From: Heliocidaris tuberculata
Lineage: Eukaryota; Echinodermata; Echinoidea; Camarodonta; Echinometridae
Direction: 5' to 3'
DNA: 64,000 bases
NCBI GenBank assembly: GCA_025618425.1
Contig: CM046838.1
Location: forward strand, 8,331,655-8,395,654
Shown here: piece after piece, positions 24,131 to 35,139 of the stretch
How positions within the stretch are numbered: position 1 is the first letter of the stretch
Layout of the letters: the number at the start of each line of letters is the position of its first letter
Translations under genes and position numbers: made by a program
The notes under the pieces: model-generated
Told to the model about the DNA's origin: nothing
The model's database searches: none
What the model saw: the letters and a program-made list of their open reading frames with translations, nothing else

Positions 24131-24806
24131 TGAAGGTTCATAATGTTTTCATGTTTTATATTTCAGTTGTATACATGCATTGTTGGTATTCTCTTCTTTT
24201 CAAGTTCAAGTTCAAGTTCAAGTTTATTTATCTTTCTTCAGGATACATAAGATACATATGACCAATGAAATAATACATGTATGAGAAAATAGCTACATAG
24301 TAAATAATAACGATGATTTAACAAATAACAGGAAGAGAGTATGTAACATGAAGAAAGACGAGAGACCTAGGAAAGCATAGCTTGTGAAATAAGGTCCCTC
24401 TCAAGGCGATTGCATGATAATTAATTTTCAAATTACTAGTACAGGTAATATGGCTAACGACTAATTCTACCAAAAAATAATATTCTACTTAAATGTAATA
24501 AATGCATTGTATTACATATGCATATGATATCTAAAAAAAAGAGAAGAAAGTTATATGTACAAAGGGGAAAGATAATTACATGACAAGATACATTTGAGAA
24601 AGGAAAAGAGAAGAGGGAAAGGAAAAATCATTGGGACAGAACACACGTTCACAAGACAAAAACAAACAGGAAAGTAGTTGACTATGTACAGCTATGTACA
24701 GCAGTACATAATTAAAACCATGACCTACCATTCTCTTGTTTTATCATGAGATTTCTCATTTAGAACAAAATGCATGTAAATTCTACTTTCAAGCCACAAA
24801 AAGTAT

Positions 24807-27800
24807 TCAGTGATTAACACTATAGTCACCTAGAAGAATCAACTTTAATTTCCGCTTAAAGACTGGTAAACTTGCTGCCTGTTTTACACTAGAATCAAGT
24901 GAGTTCCAGAACCTTGGCCCAGTGCACACAAGAGTATTGAGAACAAATTGAGTTCTCGAACGAGGCAGATGAAAATCTGATGCCTGTCTTGTTGAATAGT
25001 TATGTACCTGATTATTTTTTACAAATATCTTAGTCAAAGCTAATGGTATAGTTCCTTCATTAAGACTGTACATGAAAGAGCCCAACTGCAGATTATAAAC
25101 ATCCTCTACCTTCAAAATTTTATGTTTCGAAAATAAACCATCTGTGTGGGCTCGGAAAGCAGCATTACACATTATCCTTACAACCCTCTTTTGAATAATG
25201 AGTAACCTCTCTAACTGAGTTTTGAGTGTTTTTCCCCATGCAAGTATACCATAATTTAAATATAGAAGAATTAGAGATGAGTACAATATAACTAGAATTT
25301 CCTCAGGAAAAACCGATTTCAATTTGTGTATTACTCCTGTATTCCTTGACAGCAACTTGCATAGTTTATCAACATGACATTTCCAGTTCAATTGATCATC
25401 AATATGTAACCCAAGAAACTTAGTTGTTGAGACCTTTTCAATCTGTACCCCATTAAAGTACACATCACCAGGCAAAGACTTTAACGAGTTACTAAACAGC
25501 ATGTAATTAGTTTTTTGTACATTCAAAGACAGTTTGTTAGCATGAATCCATAACGTAACATTAGCTAATTCTGCATTAACCGTATGTAAAAGTGTGTGTT
25601 GATTTTTATGAGAAAAGAAAACACTGGAATCATCAGCAAATAAAATGGAAGATAAAATATTGGATGAATATTGAAAATCATTGATATACAAAATAAATAG
25701 AAGTGGGCCAAGAAGAGACCCCTGCGGAACTCCACAGGTAACATCTTGTAACCCTGATACGGTGCCATTAACTGAGACATACTGCCTTCTTTTACTTAAG
25801 TAACTTTCAAACCAGTCCAGAGCTGTGCCTCTCACCCCATAATGGAATAGTTTGCTCAGCAAAATTCTGTGGTCAACAGTGTCAAAAGCTTTGGAATAAT
25901 CCAAAAATACACCAACAGTATGTTCATGACTATCTCGAGCATGAGAAATCTTATCCACAAAGTGCAGTATAGCATGAGTAGTTGTATGTTTTCCACGGAA
26001 ACCAAATTGAAAATTTGAAAAAAGTTTTTTTCTCTCGAAGAATTTCACAGTCCGACCATATATCAGTTTTTCAAGAATCTTTGAGAGGGCTGTTAGAAGG
26101 GATATTGGGCGGTAATTAGTCAATAGTTGTGGGTCACCTTTTTTAAAAACAGGTACGACTTTAGCGATCTTCATATTCATGGGTACAATACCTTGCAAAA
26201 TTGATAAATTATAGATATGATTGAGGGGTTGCACTATTCCCGAAATAACATTTTTGAGCAAATCATTAGTTATGTTGTCATGACCTGGACTTTTCTTCTT
26301 CTTCAAAGACCCAACTACAGTAAGAATTTCTTCAACATTTGTTGGGAATAAAAATAAACTGTCTTGAACAGGTTCTTTTAGAAAATCGCGGAATGTTTTA
26401 TTGCACTCTGGAATGGCTTGGGACAAATTCGGACCAATACTACAAAAGTATTCATTAAACTTTTCCACTATGACTTTTTTATCCTCAACTAAAACTCCAT
26501 CCACTTTTAGATTCCTTATATTTGATATTTTCTTAGACGATTTAAATACATTTCTTATTATTTTCCATGTTCCTTGTGTGCTGTTTAGTGTTGCTTGAAA
26601 TTGAACAGAATAATAATTTTTCTTTGCCGTTCTCAATATACTTGTGAGAGTATTTCTATAATTACAATAGTGACGGTATGATGTAGCTGTTTTGTTAACC
26701 GTATACTTATAATACAACTTATTTTTCTTATTAATGGACCTCAACATTGATTTTGTTACCCATGGCATACGTGGAGTTTTTTTACGACTATTCTTATTAA
26801 ACTTACATAATGGAATGTTATTATTATACAGTAATAAGAAACTATTTAAAAATACATCAAAGGAATTTTCAACATTTTGATAAGATAATACATCAGACCA
26901 ATCAGTTGACAATAAGGCATCTCTCAATTTAGCAATGTTCTCAGGACTGCTTTTGCGAACATATCTGGTAGACACATTTCTACGTGAATTTCCGGCTAAA
27001 TGAATTTTAGTATAAACGGGAAAGTGATCAGACAAGTCAGAAATTATTATCCCGGAACTGGGAAAAGGTTGCACATTACAAAAAATATTATCAATCAGAG
27101 TACATGAAGTATCCGTTATTCTTGTGGGCTTGATTATTAGGGGCATCAGTGAAAAAGAAATCATCATATTCAGAAAATCATCATATTGACTATTTGTATC
27201 GCATTGCAGCAAATTTACATTAAAATCTCCCATTAGATACAGCGATTTATTACGTAATAATGGATTTGACAAAATCATGTGCATTTCATTTATAACCAGA
27301 CCCAAGTTACTTTGTGGAGGTCTATACACAATTCCAACCATCACACTTTTCTTTCCTGGAATAAAAACTTCGACAAAAAGCGTTTCCAATAAATCACTCA
27401 TGATACATAATTCATGGCGAACCTGAAACTCAATCTGGACTGGCACATACAGAGCAACTCCACCTCCTCTTTTGTCATACCTAATGTTGGCTACAAGGTT
27501 ATAATCAGGTATAGAAAATATATTCTTGTCTTTATCACTTGAAAACCAAGTCTCAGAAACACCTATGATTGCCATTTGTGAGCGAATATTATTTAGAAAT
27601 AGATTCAAGTGATCAAAGTTTTTATGCATACTACGCACATTAAAGTGAAGGAGTGTCAAAACATCAGATGCAGCATCTCTTGTACTATCAAAAAACTGGC
27701 CCTCCGTATGATAATTGCAATTGATTACATTTGGCTCATTATCGTCAATAGTGTTAACATCTAGCGTGTGTAAATTTGAATCTAAAAAGTCACATACATT

Positions 27801-27812
27801 TACGTCATCCAT
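24807..27812 (-). CDS. LINE ORF2: AP-like endonuclease and reverse transcriptase
   Basis: 1,001 codons, uninterrupted. An APE-like endonuclease covers about residues 53-270, with HFNVRS (Asn58), SETWF (Glu87), VYRPPQ, GDFNVN (Asp196, Asn198) and SDHFPV (Asp262, His263). Reverse transcriptase covers about 500-760, with NYRPISLL, FLDYSKAFDTV (Asp638), GVPQGSLLGP and FADDSS (Asp727, Asp728). The usual third position of FADDTS is Ser here. The C-terminal 240 residues contain the conserved KFLGLHID and YGILAWG blocks. Length and domain order match CR1/L2/Jockey-group LINEs; no RNase H is seen. The enzyme would nick target DNA and prime reverse transcription of its own RNA. All catalytic residues I can identify are present. 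Clade assignment within the group is uncertain. Confidence 0.93.
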   Translation of the reverse strand: MDDVNVCDFLDSNLHTLDVNTIDDNEPNVINCNYHTEGQFFDSTRDAASDVLTLLHFNVRSMHKNFDHLNLFLNNIRSQMAIIGVSETWFSSDKDKNIFSIPDYNLVANIRYDKRGGGVALYVPVQIEFQVRHELCIMSDLLETLFVEVFIPGKKSVMVGIVYRPPQSNLGLVINEMHMILSNPLLRNKSLYLMGDFNVNLLQCDTNSQYDDFLNMMISFSLMPLIIKPTRITDTSCTLIDNIFCNVQPFPSSGIIISDLSDHFPVYTKIHLAGNSRRNVSTRYVRKSSPENIAKLRDALLSTDWSDVLSYQNVENSFDVFLNSFLLLYNNNIPLCKFNKNSRKKTPRMPWVTKSMLRSINKKNKLYYKYTVNKTATSYRHYCNYRNTLTSILRTAKKNYYSVQFQATLNSTQGTWKIIRNVFKSSKKISNIRNLKVDGVLVEDKKVIVEKFNEYFCSIGPNLSQAIPECNKTFRDFLKEPVQDSLFLFPTNVEEILTVVGSLKKKKSPGHDNITNDLLKNVISGIVQPLNHIYNLSILQGIVPMNMKIAKVVPVFKKGDPQLLTNYRPISLLTALSKILEKLIYGRTVKFFERKKLFSNFQFGFRGKHTTTHAILHFVDKISHARDSHEHTVGVFLDYSKAFDTVDHRILLSKLFHYGVRGTALDWFESYLSKRRQYVSVNGTVSGLQDVTCGVPQGSLLGPLLFILYINDFQYSSNILSSILFADDSSVFFSHKNQHTLLHTVNAELANVTLWIHANKLSLNVQKTNYMLFSNSLKSLPGDVYFNGVQIEKVSTTKFLGLHIDDQLNWKCHVDKLCKLLSRNTGVIHKLKSVFPEEILVILYSSLILLYLNYGILAWGKTLKTQLERLLIIQKRVVRIMCNAAFRAHTDGLFSKHKILKVEDVYNLQLGSFMYSLNEGTIPLALTKIFVKNNQVHNYSTRQASDFHLPRSRTQFVLNTLVCTGPRFWNSLDSSVKQAASLPVFKRKLKLILLGDYSVNH

Positions 27813-28344
27813 TTAAGATCTGAAATTGCAGTAAACACATTATCAGAGAACTGTAGGCTTATAGTACATGTAGTAATGTAGCCATCTACTACTACTATTA
27901 CAAAAAAACACAGAAAAAACACAACTAAATAACACAGATGCAGAGAATGCACAACATTGGGTAGACGATAGGAAGACAAGAAGGATAAAAGACGATGAAC
28001 GGGAACACCAACAACAAATAAATATGACAAGCAGCAAGGTGAGATAAGAGGACAATCTCCCATCATGTATAGAGAAAAACAAAGAAAAATGAAAGGGAAT
28101 AGTGTCTGCAGAACAAAAAAACATGAACATAAAACAAAGCAAAAACAATTTCCAAGAACAAAGAAAAAAAAGTTGGAAAAGATAAAAACGAAAAGAGTAC
28201 AATACATGAGAAAAGGTATAAGAAATAGGGTAGTGCCAGGAGCATTAAAATAGACAACAAATATAATAAATACCACAGAGCATGAAACATGAAGCAAAGT
28301 CTATATGGGTGGGTGCTCAGTAAAAATCTAGACCAAAATAACGG

Positions 28345-29073
28345 CTACAGTTTTTCAATGTCTTCTTCGCATGAAATGAGTTTTTTTGTATAGCCGCCAC
28401 TCGAGTTGGAGATTCCAACAAAGATGCGGCCATCACTGGTCCAAGCCCTGGATACTTTTTGGCAGCGTCGGGCAGCATAAAAAATCTTCTGGTTGTGTGC
28501 AGTGAGGTCCTCGTTCAGGAAAATTCCTGAACCCTTCAGGCCCGATCGAGACCGCATCAGACCTGCCTTTGTGCGGTGTGCTGCAAAGTGAACCACGACA
28601 GGGCGGGGTCCCCGCACCTGACGCCGACCTCCTGCCTTTCCATCAGTGCTGGCAGGCACACGGTAGGCCCTCTCGATTTCGCTTGGTGAGATCTGGAAGC
28701 CAAGTTTGGAAGCAGCCAGATGACAAACTGCCTCCTCCGTTGATTCCCCAGCAGATTCCTCGAGGCCATGGATGCGGATGTTGTTGCGCCGTGCCCCTTG
28801 CTCCTGAGTTTCGGCTCTTCTCTCCAGACTCTTTATTGCTTCTTGAGCGACCTTTTGTGTTGACTTCAGACGCTCAATCTCCTCCTTCTGGGTCTTCACC
28901 TGGCTCTCCAACTCCAGCAGCCTCCCCTCCTGCTCCTCTAGCCGCGTCATCACTAGATCATTTACAGCCTCCTTAACTGCATTTTTGATGATGCTTATAA
29001 AAGCATCACTATGCTGGAGCTCGCTGATGACATGGCGAGCCGTTTCAGCAGGGGAAGATAATTTAGGAGGCAT
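28345..29073 (-). CDS. LINE ORF1: coiled-coil, RRM-like nucleic-acid-binding protein
   Basis: I chose the ATG at 29073 (MPPKLSSPAE), giving 242 residues; the frame extends to 29190 but that part is a low-complexity Pro/Ser/Leu stretch over a GA repeat. Residues about 45-95 form a heptad-rich coiled coil (LEEQEGRLLELESQVKTQKE). Then comes RRNNIRIHGL, the start of an L1-type RRM, and a C-terminal part with FLNEDLT and RAWTSDGRIFV typical of L1-like ORF1 proteins. Such proteins trimerise, coat the element RNA and act as chaperones (family knowledge). Intact. Confidence 0.85.
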   Translation of the reverse strand: MPPKLSSPAETARHVISELQHSDAFISIIKNAVKEAVNDLVMTRLEEQEGRLLELESQVKTQKEEIERLKSTQKVAQEAIKSLERRAETQEQGARRNNIRIHGLEESAGESTEEAVCHLAASKLGFQISPSEIERAYRVPASTDGKAGGRRQVRGPRPVVVHFAAHRTKAGLMRSRSGLKGSGIFLNEDLTAHNQKIFYAARRCQKVSRAWTSDGRIFVGISNSSGGYTKKLISCEEDIEKL

Positions 29074-29300
29074 GTTTGAGTAGCACGTTGCAGGGGAGAG
29101 TGAGAGTGAGTGAGAGAGAGAGAGGGGGGGGGGGGGGAGCGAGAGCACAGCCGAAACAAAGGCACGGTGATCAGCAGCGGTATAGGGCACAGATCAGGTT
29201 ACAGCACTCATAGACACACTCGACGATAGCACATTGCAGAGTTCATAGTAGAACAGGTACAGCTACAGAGCAATTACATAGTTGTGTATACATGTAGGAA

Positions 29301-30690
29301 GCACATCAAAAATGTGTTGCAGTGCATAGTACAGTAATCAGTAGTAGAAACACACACATGCATCCCTCCAAAGTCAATACATGGGACTGCTCCAGAGATT
29401 TGAAAAAGTTCCTGCCATGTGATTCAAGTTTAAGCAACTTGAATAGTACTTGAAAACCTGGCACTAACCACACAAAAAGAGTTGCAAAAGTTACTTCATC
29501 TCTCAGAGATATATATACAGACAAACAGAATTTAAAAAAAACGTTTGCGTTGTATGTAAAGTCTTGAGAAACTTTACAAACAAAACAGCACAGCACAGCC
29601 CAGCACAAGTCTATTGTAAGCAACTCAAACTCAAACATTGCATGCAGTAACATTATTATTTTATTCACTAAAGTTTTTCACTGAAGTTTTAAGGTTCAGG
29701 CTAGTTAATTTCCACAGATCTGCACTTTCGGCGGGGACATTTATTACGCATTGCGTAATTTACTCATTCACTTGTTATTTGTGACACGATATATGCCTCC
29801 CGAAACAAAGCCTTAACGTTTTTTCCCCTTCAAAATTACTCCCTTGAAAATTGTTCCTTTGCGTGAAGTAAAACGAAAATAGGTCGAGATGAAGGTCTTA
29901 CAGTGTATACCTATGATTACCAGGCAAAAACAACCAAAAAAAATCCGGGAGGGGGGGGGGGGGGCTATTTTTCTTACTTCTACAACCAGTGACATTTTTG
30001 CATTGAACCCAATTAAGGGCAATGAGGTTATATTGAAATTTACGAGGGTTATTTATACATAATGGGGGCAATCGCCATCAGCCTTTTTTTTTTCTTTGCA
30101 CAGATGATTCCCCATCTTGATTGGATTGACAAAGAGATTTCAGAAGGCAACTAAACTTGATAATTCATGCACAAGATTTGAAAATTCGCATCTTCGTATA
30201 TGAATGAATAAAATTCATTATTTTACACATTTCTCCAAGTAACGCGTAAGTTTATACTTAGTTGTATCAACTTTTGAACACGGGCCCGTGTAAAATGCAA
30301 TTTATCCTTTGAAGTATAGTCCCAAATCAGAGGGGTCATTATATCATGGACTCAAAGAGATATTAATTTTGGAATCAGCCCCCTATTTAGGGGAATTCTG
30401 TAGATATTTAAGAGAATAAGTTAATATGAATGAAAATGTTACGAATTTGACTGCCCATTCGCCAAATTGAATGTTCGAACGATCCTTTACGGCAGCTGCT
30501 CGCGAATTTGAATGACTACTCATGTGTTAATTCGAATGATAAAAATGCAAAATTCCGTGCTTGAAAAGCTAAATTGAATTACTTAAAAACACTTTCGAAT
30601 GACAGAAAAGAGGCAAACGAGATTTCGTTCTAAGTCGAATGAACGTTTTATCAAATGGACTAACAAAAGTGCGATATTGGCCGGGAAAAC
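29301..30690. other. LINE 5' flank and AT-rich sequence without a gene
   Basis: To about 29726 this is LINE 5' UTR or foldback-element interior. From 29740 it is AT-rich with a G-run at 29950-29964, then ATTCGAATG-rich sequence that is the inverted counterpart of 22921-23268. No supported coding frame. Confidence 0.55.
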
Positions 30691-30880
30691 CTATATTATT
30701 ACCATCGCCATCATTATGATTGTTATTATGATTATTGTTAGTTTTTATTATCATCATTATTATTCTAATCATTATCAATATTATTGTAATTATTATAACT
30801 GTTTTTATTGGTATTGCCATTATTACTACTCTTATTGTAACGCTATAGCTTATTATAAATCTAATTATGATGTTATTTCT
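30690..30880 (+). repeat. Degenerate ATT/ATC-rich tract
   Basis: Begins GGCCGGGAAAACCTATATTATT, the complement of the junction at about 22915-22935, and continues with interrupted ATT/ATC triplets. 30880-31342 that follows shows no feature. Confidence 0.6.
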
Positions 30881-31342
30881 GATTGAACTTGTAAGTAATC
30901 TATGGAAGCGAAACATGAAATTGTACATTATATTGTTGTATTCCATCATATTTTGTGCTCTGATACCCTGAATATGGGTCTTGAGTTTTCAATAAACTTT
31001 CAAAATTTCTCCACTTGAATTCAAAGATAGGCATTTATCAATGTAATTATAGGGAACGAAAAGTCGCCAATCGTGGTGTTTTTGAGCTTGGCCCGGCTCG
31101 TGTAATATTCAGGAATCTCCGTACATCTTCGGTAAACGCATGAATTGTGTGTATGCAGCACGCATTCGACCGAAGAAAGACGAACTGAAAAACCCAACTG
31201 ACAAACTACCCCACCCTCGACGGCAGTTTTGTTCGCCGCTCCAAGATTGTTGTTATGCACGGCCTTGTAATAGGGGCAATCGAATGAAATTGAACGTACA
31301 TGGATATCGAGCGGTGGCTCCCTTTAATATCTTTTTTTCACT

Positions 31343-31551
31343 ATGGGGTAAAATCAAATCATATAAAGATGTAAAATATGAGACTTTTTGAAGACAGGCT
31401 ACGTCGTTTTGCCTGATCACCCAAATCTGACATCTCGTGCGTGACTTGGTAAAACAACGTAACTTCTCTGCTGTGAAATGGCAAAACCACTGGCGTAGCC
31501 AGGGGGGGGGGCACAAGGGGGCCATGGCCCCCCCCCCCCTGTTGATCGGAG

Positions 31552-31593
<42 letters not shown>

Positions 31594-33225
31594 AATTTCC
31601 TTTTCACATGCTGGTCTTACTAGGACTTACCCTACCCCTACCTTACAATCGAAATAAGGAAAAATAAAATGGAAATATTACCAAAAAAGTAAACAAAATA
31701 AACACTGCTTTCATTTCCAGCAAAAACTGTTCCTTTCCAAATCATAACCCCGAAACTTTGTTAACAACATTGACTAAGTAGATTGGTAACAGAACATTTA
31801 TATTTCTTTTAGTTTGTCGAGAGTTGAAAGAAATTGTACTCAGAATGATGAAGAGGCGTATCAGTTATTCTTGCCGAATATAAACCTCTCTTTGTGAATG
31901 GGTATATGTCCGATGGAGGCAATAACCATTTTCTTCGTTTTGTAGATCTTGAGTTTGTTTAAGAGTTATCATTGTGGTAGCCAACATTGCTTTTATACGA
32001 AAACAATGTCACCGTTATATCATTTTTATGGTCTTCATCCTAGGAGAAGCAAAACACTGTTTTTCAAGGTAGAGTTCGATTTTATAGAGGAATATTCAAA
32101 AAAGATACAATTTCATTCTTTGTTCAAGTCGTATTTTATATACTAGTAAGTCATCGGACGAGATGCTTTCTGCTTTGATGTTTACAGTTTTGAGTCAAAT
32201 CTATTATCACTAAATTGAATGACAAAAACGGCCTTCACATGTGGCAAATCATGTGCGCTTGACTTGGTTGTATGAAGACTTTGTTTAGCCCGTTCTCTAT
32301 GTGTAATTACATTATTTCCATATGTTTTTATTACAAATTGTGATCTCTATACTCTTTACACGATGTAATTCTAATATTTTTCCGTGCTAAATACTCACAT
32401 TGATGTTCATTTTGGTTACAAAAATTAATCAAACTATATAATTCCTCAGTACTTAAATGAAGGAGTACGTAGCTGGATTCGTGTAGTATATACGAATTAG
32501 GCAACTAATGAACAACCTCTAACCGAGAAAATGAGATAAAGAGCTAAACAAGGCAGCTAAATAAATTGCTAAAGTCTTTTACATACACCTAATAAAGATG
32601 TTGCATGTGTTTTCAAATGAGACTACCGCTTGAGATGAGATATAAATTCCACTCCATGAGAAAGGGCGTCCTCTTAGTCATATGTTAGTCAATAGTCAGT
32701 GTGTCTGTGTGTGGGTTTTTGGTTGTTAGTCTGTATATTTTCCTATCCGAAAACACGGGTTTCAACGTTTCGTATGTACACTGGTACAGCTATTTATACA
32801 CACCAACTGCATGTAATTTTGCGTATTGCTTGGAATTCTGGAGCCCCAAGGAGTGGTAATCCTTCCACTACAATTCATTCCAGCGGAGTAGAGAAAAAAA
32901 AATCCTATTTCATCTGTCACTTCTCAAGTAGGTTACACCAGAATAGAATTTTAGGGTGCAGAAAATGCCATTTTCATGACCTGGTTTTAAAAAATTTTCC
33001 TACCGTGGGAGGGGGATACCCCCTCCCACACCCTCCCCCGCTCGGTCGCTTCGCTCCCTCGCCTTGGCCCCCCCTCTTGAAAAATCCTGGCTACGCCAGT
33101 GGGCAAAACGACGTATGTCGTGTATGCAGCGAGTAATCTCTCTGCGCATCATTCTGCGCAGCTGAGTGATTTGGCAAAACAACGTATCTTCAGCTGTGAT
33201 ATGGCAAAACAACATAACTTTTATC
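31343..33225 (+). repeat. 'GGCAAAACGACGTATC' repeat, copy split by a hAT element
   Basis: 31343-31487 and 33102-33225 together are colinear with 22512-22776 (shared GGGTAAAATCAAATCATA, ACGTCGTTTTGCCTGATCAC, CTGCGCATCATTCTGCGCAG, CAGCTGTGATATGGCAAAAC). The break is exactly at GGCAAAAC, which is duplicated on both sides of the inserted element. Confidence 0.88.
31488..33101. mobile_element. Non-autonomous hAT-like transposon with 8-bp target duplication
   Basis: The end CACTGGCGTAGCCAGG (16 bp) is mirrored exactly at 33086-33101. GGCAAAAC flanks both sides (31480-31487 and 33102-33109), and the unoccupied site exists at 22653-22660. An 8-bp duplication and this end type are hallmarks of the hAT superfamily. 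Length is 1,614 bp. It contains a long A-run (31555-31590) and only short frames, none resembling a hAT transposase. Confidence 0.93.
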
Positions 33226-33538
33226 AAGCCGTCAGGATGCTCGCGGGAGGCCGGGGGGGGGGGGGCGGGATTACCCCTGCATTTGAAAGATGGACACTGT
33301 CTTGACATGCTTGTACATGGACTTTCACCCGCTTATGTTTTGAAGAGTTCTTTCTGTGTAATTTCTTATTCATTCTTGCCATCCCTTTTTTCAGTTTGTC
33401 GCCTAGATTCCTTCCCTCTCTTTTTTTCTTTTATTCTCCTTTCTTTGTTTCCCTTTTCTTTGTTTCCTTCTCTTTTCTTGCCCTCACTTTTTCTCCTTTA
33501 CCTCCCATTCTCCTCCTTTTTCCTTTTTCTTCCTTGAA
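33226..33538 (+). other. G-run and CT-rich stretch, no gene
   Basis: A 13-base G-run at 33252-33264 and a pyrimidine-rich stretch 33400-33535. The shadow frames here are low complexity. Confidence 0.6.
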
Positions 33539-34262
33539 GTTCAATTCAGTGGCGTGTCTAAGCATTATGGCGCCCGTTACAAACAACAAATTTGCGCCCC
33601 CCCCCCCCCCCCCCCCCCCCGTTACCGACTGCACTAATAATTTCCATAATGGTACAAGCGACCATTGGTGGCGATTTTATGTTATTCCGGGGGCAAAACT
33701 GTCAAATTTTACCGTCCAAATGTTTCGAGAGGTCAAAATGTAATAAATGAAACTATACGAGCAAATGAATAAATAAAATAATCTAATTTTGCCATCAAAA
33801 TGGACTCTCAACCTAAAAAAATGTTGAGGTGAAGGATCTAAATTCGGCATTAAGCTTGCAATAAATAAACTATTGTTTCCAAATACGAGGGGGGGGGGGA
33901 AATCAAGGGGTACATGTCTCCCCGTCCCCGGGGATCGCCGCTAATATAAACGACCGAGCTACATAAATAAATGTTGGTGTTTAAAGCACTTAAAGGCATA
34001 ATTTCTAGTCTATTTACGTTGCGAAGGGGGGGGGGGGGGGGAGTAGAAGAGATTTTGGCCTTTCTTCAATTCCTTCTTTCATCATTTGTTTAGTTTTCTG
34101 CGCCCCGTTGGTTAAATTGAAGCCCTCATCGGTAAGACTTCTTTTAAAATGTAGAAGCCCCGGGGTGGGGGGGGGGGGGGAGGTGGGGGGGAGGTGGGGA
34201 GGGGGAGTATTCAACAGAGGGCATGTGCACCTTTTTTGACAGCAAGACAAATGAAGAGCTTG

Positions 34263-35050
34263 ATTCCAAAAGGAGCTAAATCCATTTTTGACCGAAAGTG
34301 ACTTTTAAACATAAATATGTGCATCTCGGACATGGGAATCAAAATGCACTACATCGCATCAAAAAAATTTTTTTTGAAAGTTGAAAAAAATTTGTTACAA
34401 ATTTAGGTTTCATTCCAAAAGGAGCTAAATCCAAAACCGTTTCATTCCAAAAGGAGCTAAATCCAGTATGGCCATTTAGGATTTGTTCATTTTAACCACA
34501 TTCCCTAAAGCTATGTATTAAGATTTTTGCGCATATGGTGCAGCTCCCAGTCTAGATCATCAGTGCAAAATTTTGATAAGATTTAACTATTTTTAATATT
34601 TTTATGAATATTTTTGGATTTAGCTCCTTTTGGAATGAAACATCGAAAAATTCCATGTCTTTAAAAAAAATGAGAAATTCATTAAAAAACTAAAAAATAT
34701 TTATCAACAAATAACCATCTGAAAAGATGTAATATGTACTCTGCTAGCAATATGAATGTGTTTCGTGTTCAATTCCGATTGTTAAAGGTGTTTAAATATG
34801 CAGAAAAGGACAATTGACTAAGGTTTCATTCCAAAAGGAGCTAAATCCATGAAAATTAAGATTTTAAAAAATTCATAAAAATTGAAATTCATTGCTAGAT
34901 TTTTGAAAACATGATGGAAGTAATCTAAGACAATAGCCTTACCATATATATCAAAATAAAGGAACAGTGGACAAGGGAAAGTGGTAAATTAAAAAACCTT
35001 GATTTACTCAAAAATACCAAAAGTGGATTTAGCTCCTTTTGGAATGAAAC
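34263..35050. repeat. Six copies of a 26-bp module in both orientations
   Basis: The core TAGCTCCTTTTGGAATGAAA or its complement lies at 34263-34283 (partial), 34407-34432, 34439-34464, 34616-34641 (inverse), 34823-34848 and 35025-35050 (inverse). The five full copies are essentially identical while the sequence between them is diverged and AT-rich. Confidence 0.93.
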
Positions 35051-35139
35051 TCTTCAAATAACACATGCATCATTATTTTTAAAACTGGACCCGTTATTTT
35101 TCAGAGGTAGGCGGCTTCACGGTACACCAAGTTATCTTT

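Larger units (their letters stand above)
24198..29300 (-). mobile_element. Two-ORF LINE (CR1/L2-like), apparently intact
   Basis: A minus-strand non-LTR retrotransposon: ORF1 (28345-29073), about 530 bp spacer, ORF2 (24807-27812), 3' UTR, and a 3' end of four ACTTGA units (24198-24224) instead of poly-A, as in CR1/L2-type LINEs. The 5' boundary is uncertain, somewhere between about 29200 and 29700, and I could not define a target duplication. Both ORFs lack stops or frameshifts. Confidence 0.85.
23269..29739. mobile_element. Foldback element with TGTCCCCGCCGAA ends, carrying a LINE
   Basis: TGTCCCCGCCGAA at 23269-23281 is mirrored exactly at 29727-29739. Inside the left end are (GT)n(GTCC)n and a 147-bp tandem array; a complete LINE occupies most of the rest. 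Without the LINE the element would be roughly 1 kb. Comparable architecture (short ends, GTCC tract, tandem units) is seen at 60902-61605. Confidence 0.6.

Noticed and set aside
27800..28297. 165-residue hydrophobic frame between LINE ORF1 and ORF2
   Set aside because: It is composition-driven (T-rich on that strand), with no family motif, and overlaps the LINE spacer.
28569..28976. 135-residue plus-strand frame
   Set aside because: It is antisense to LINE ORF1, with no independent support.
33396..33743. 115-residue frame rich in Phe/Leu/Pro
   Set aside because: It is low complexity over a CT-rich stretch and C-run, and crosses the boundary of a transposon.
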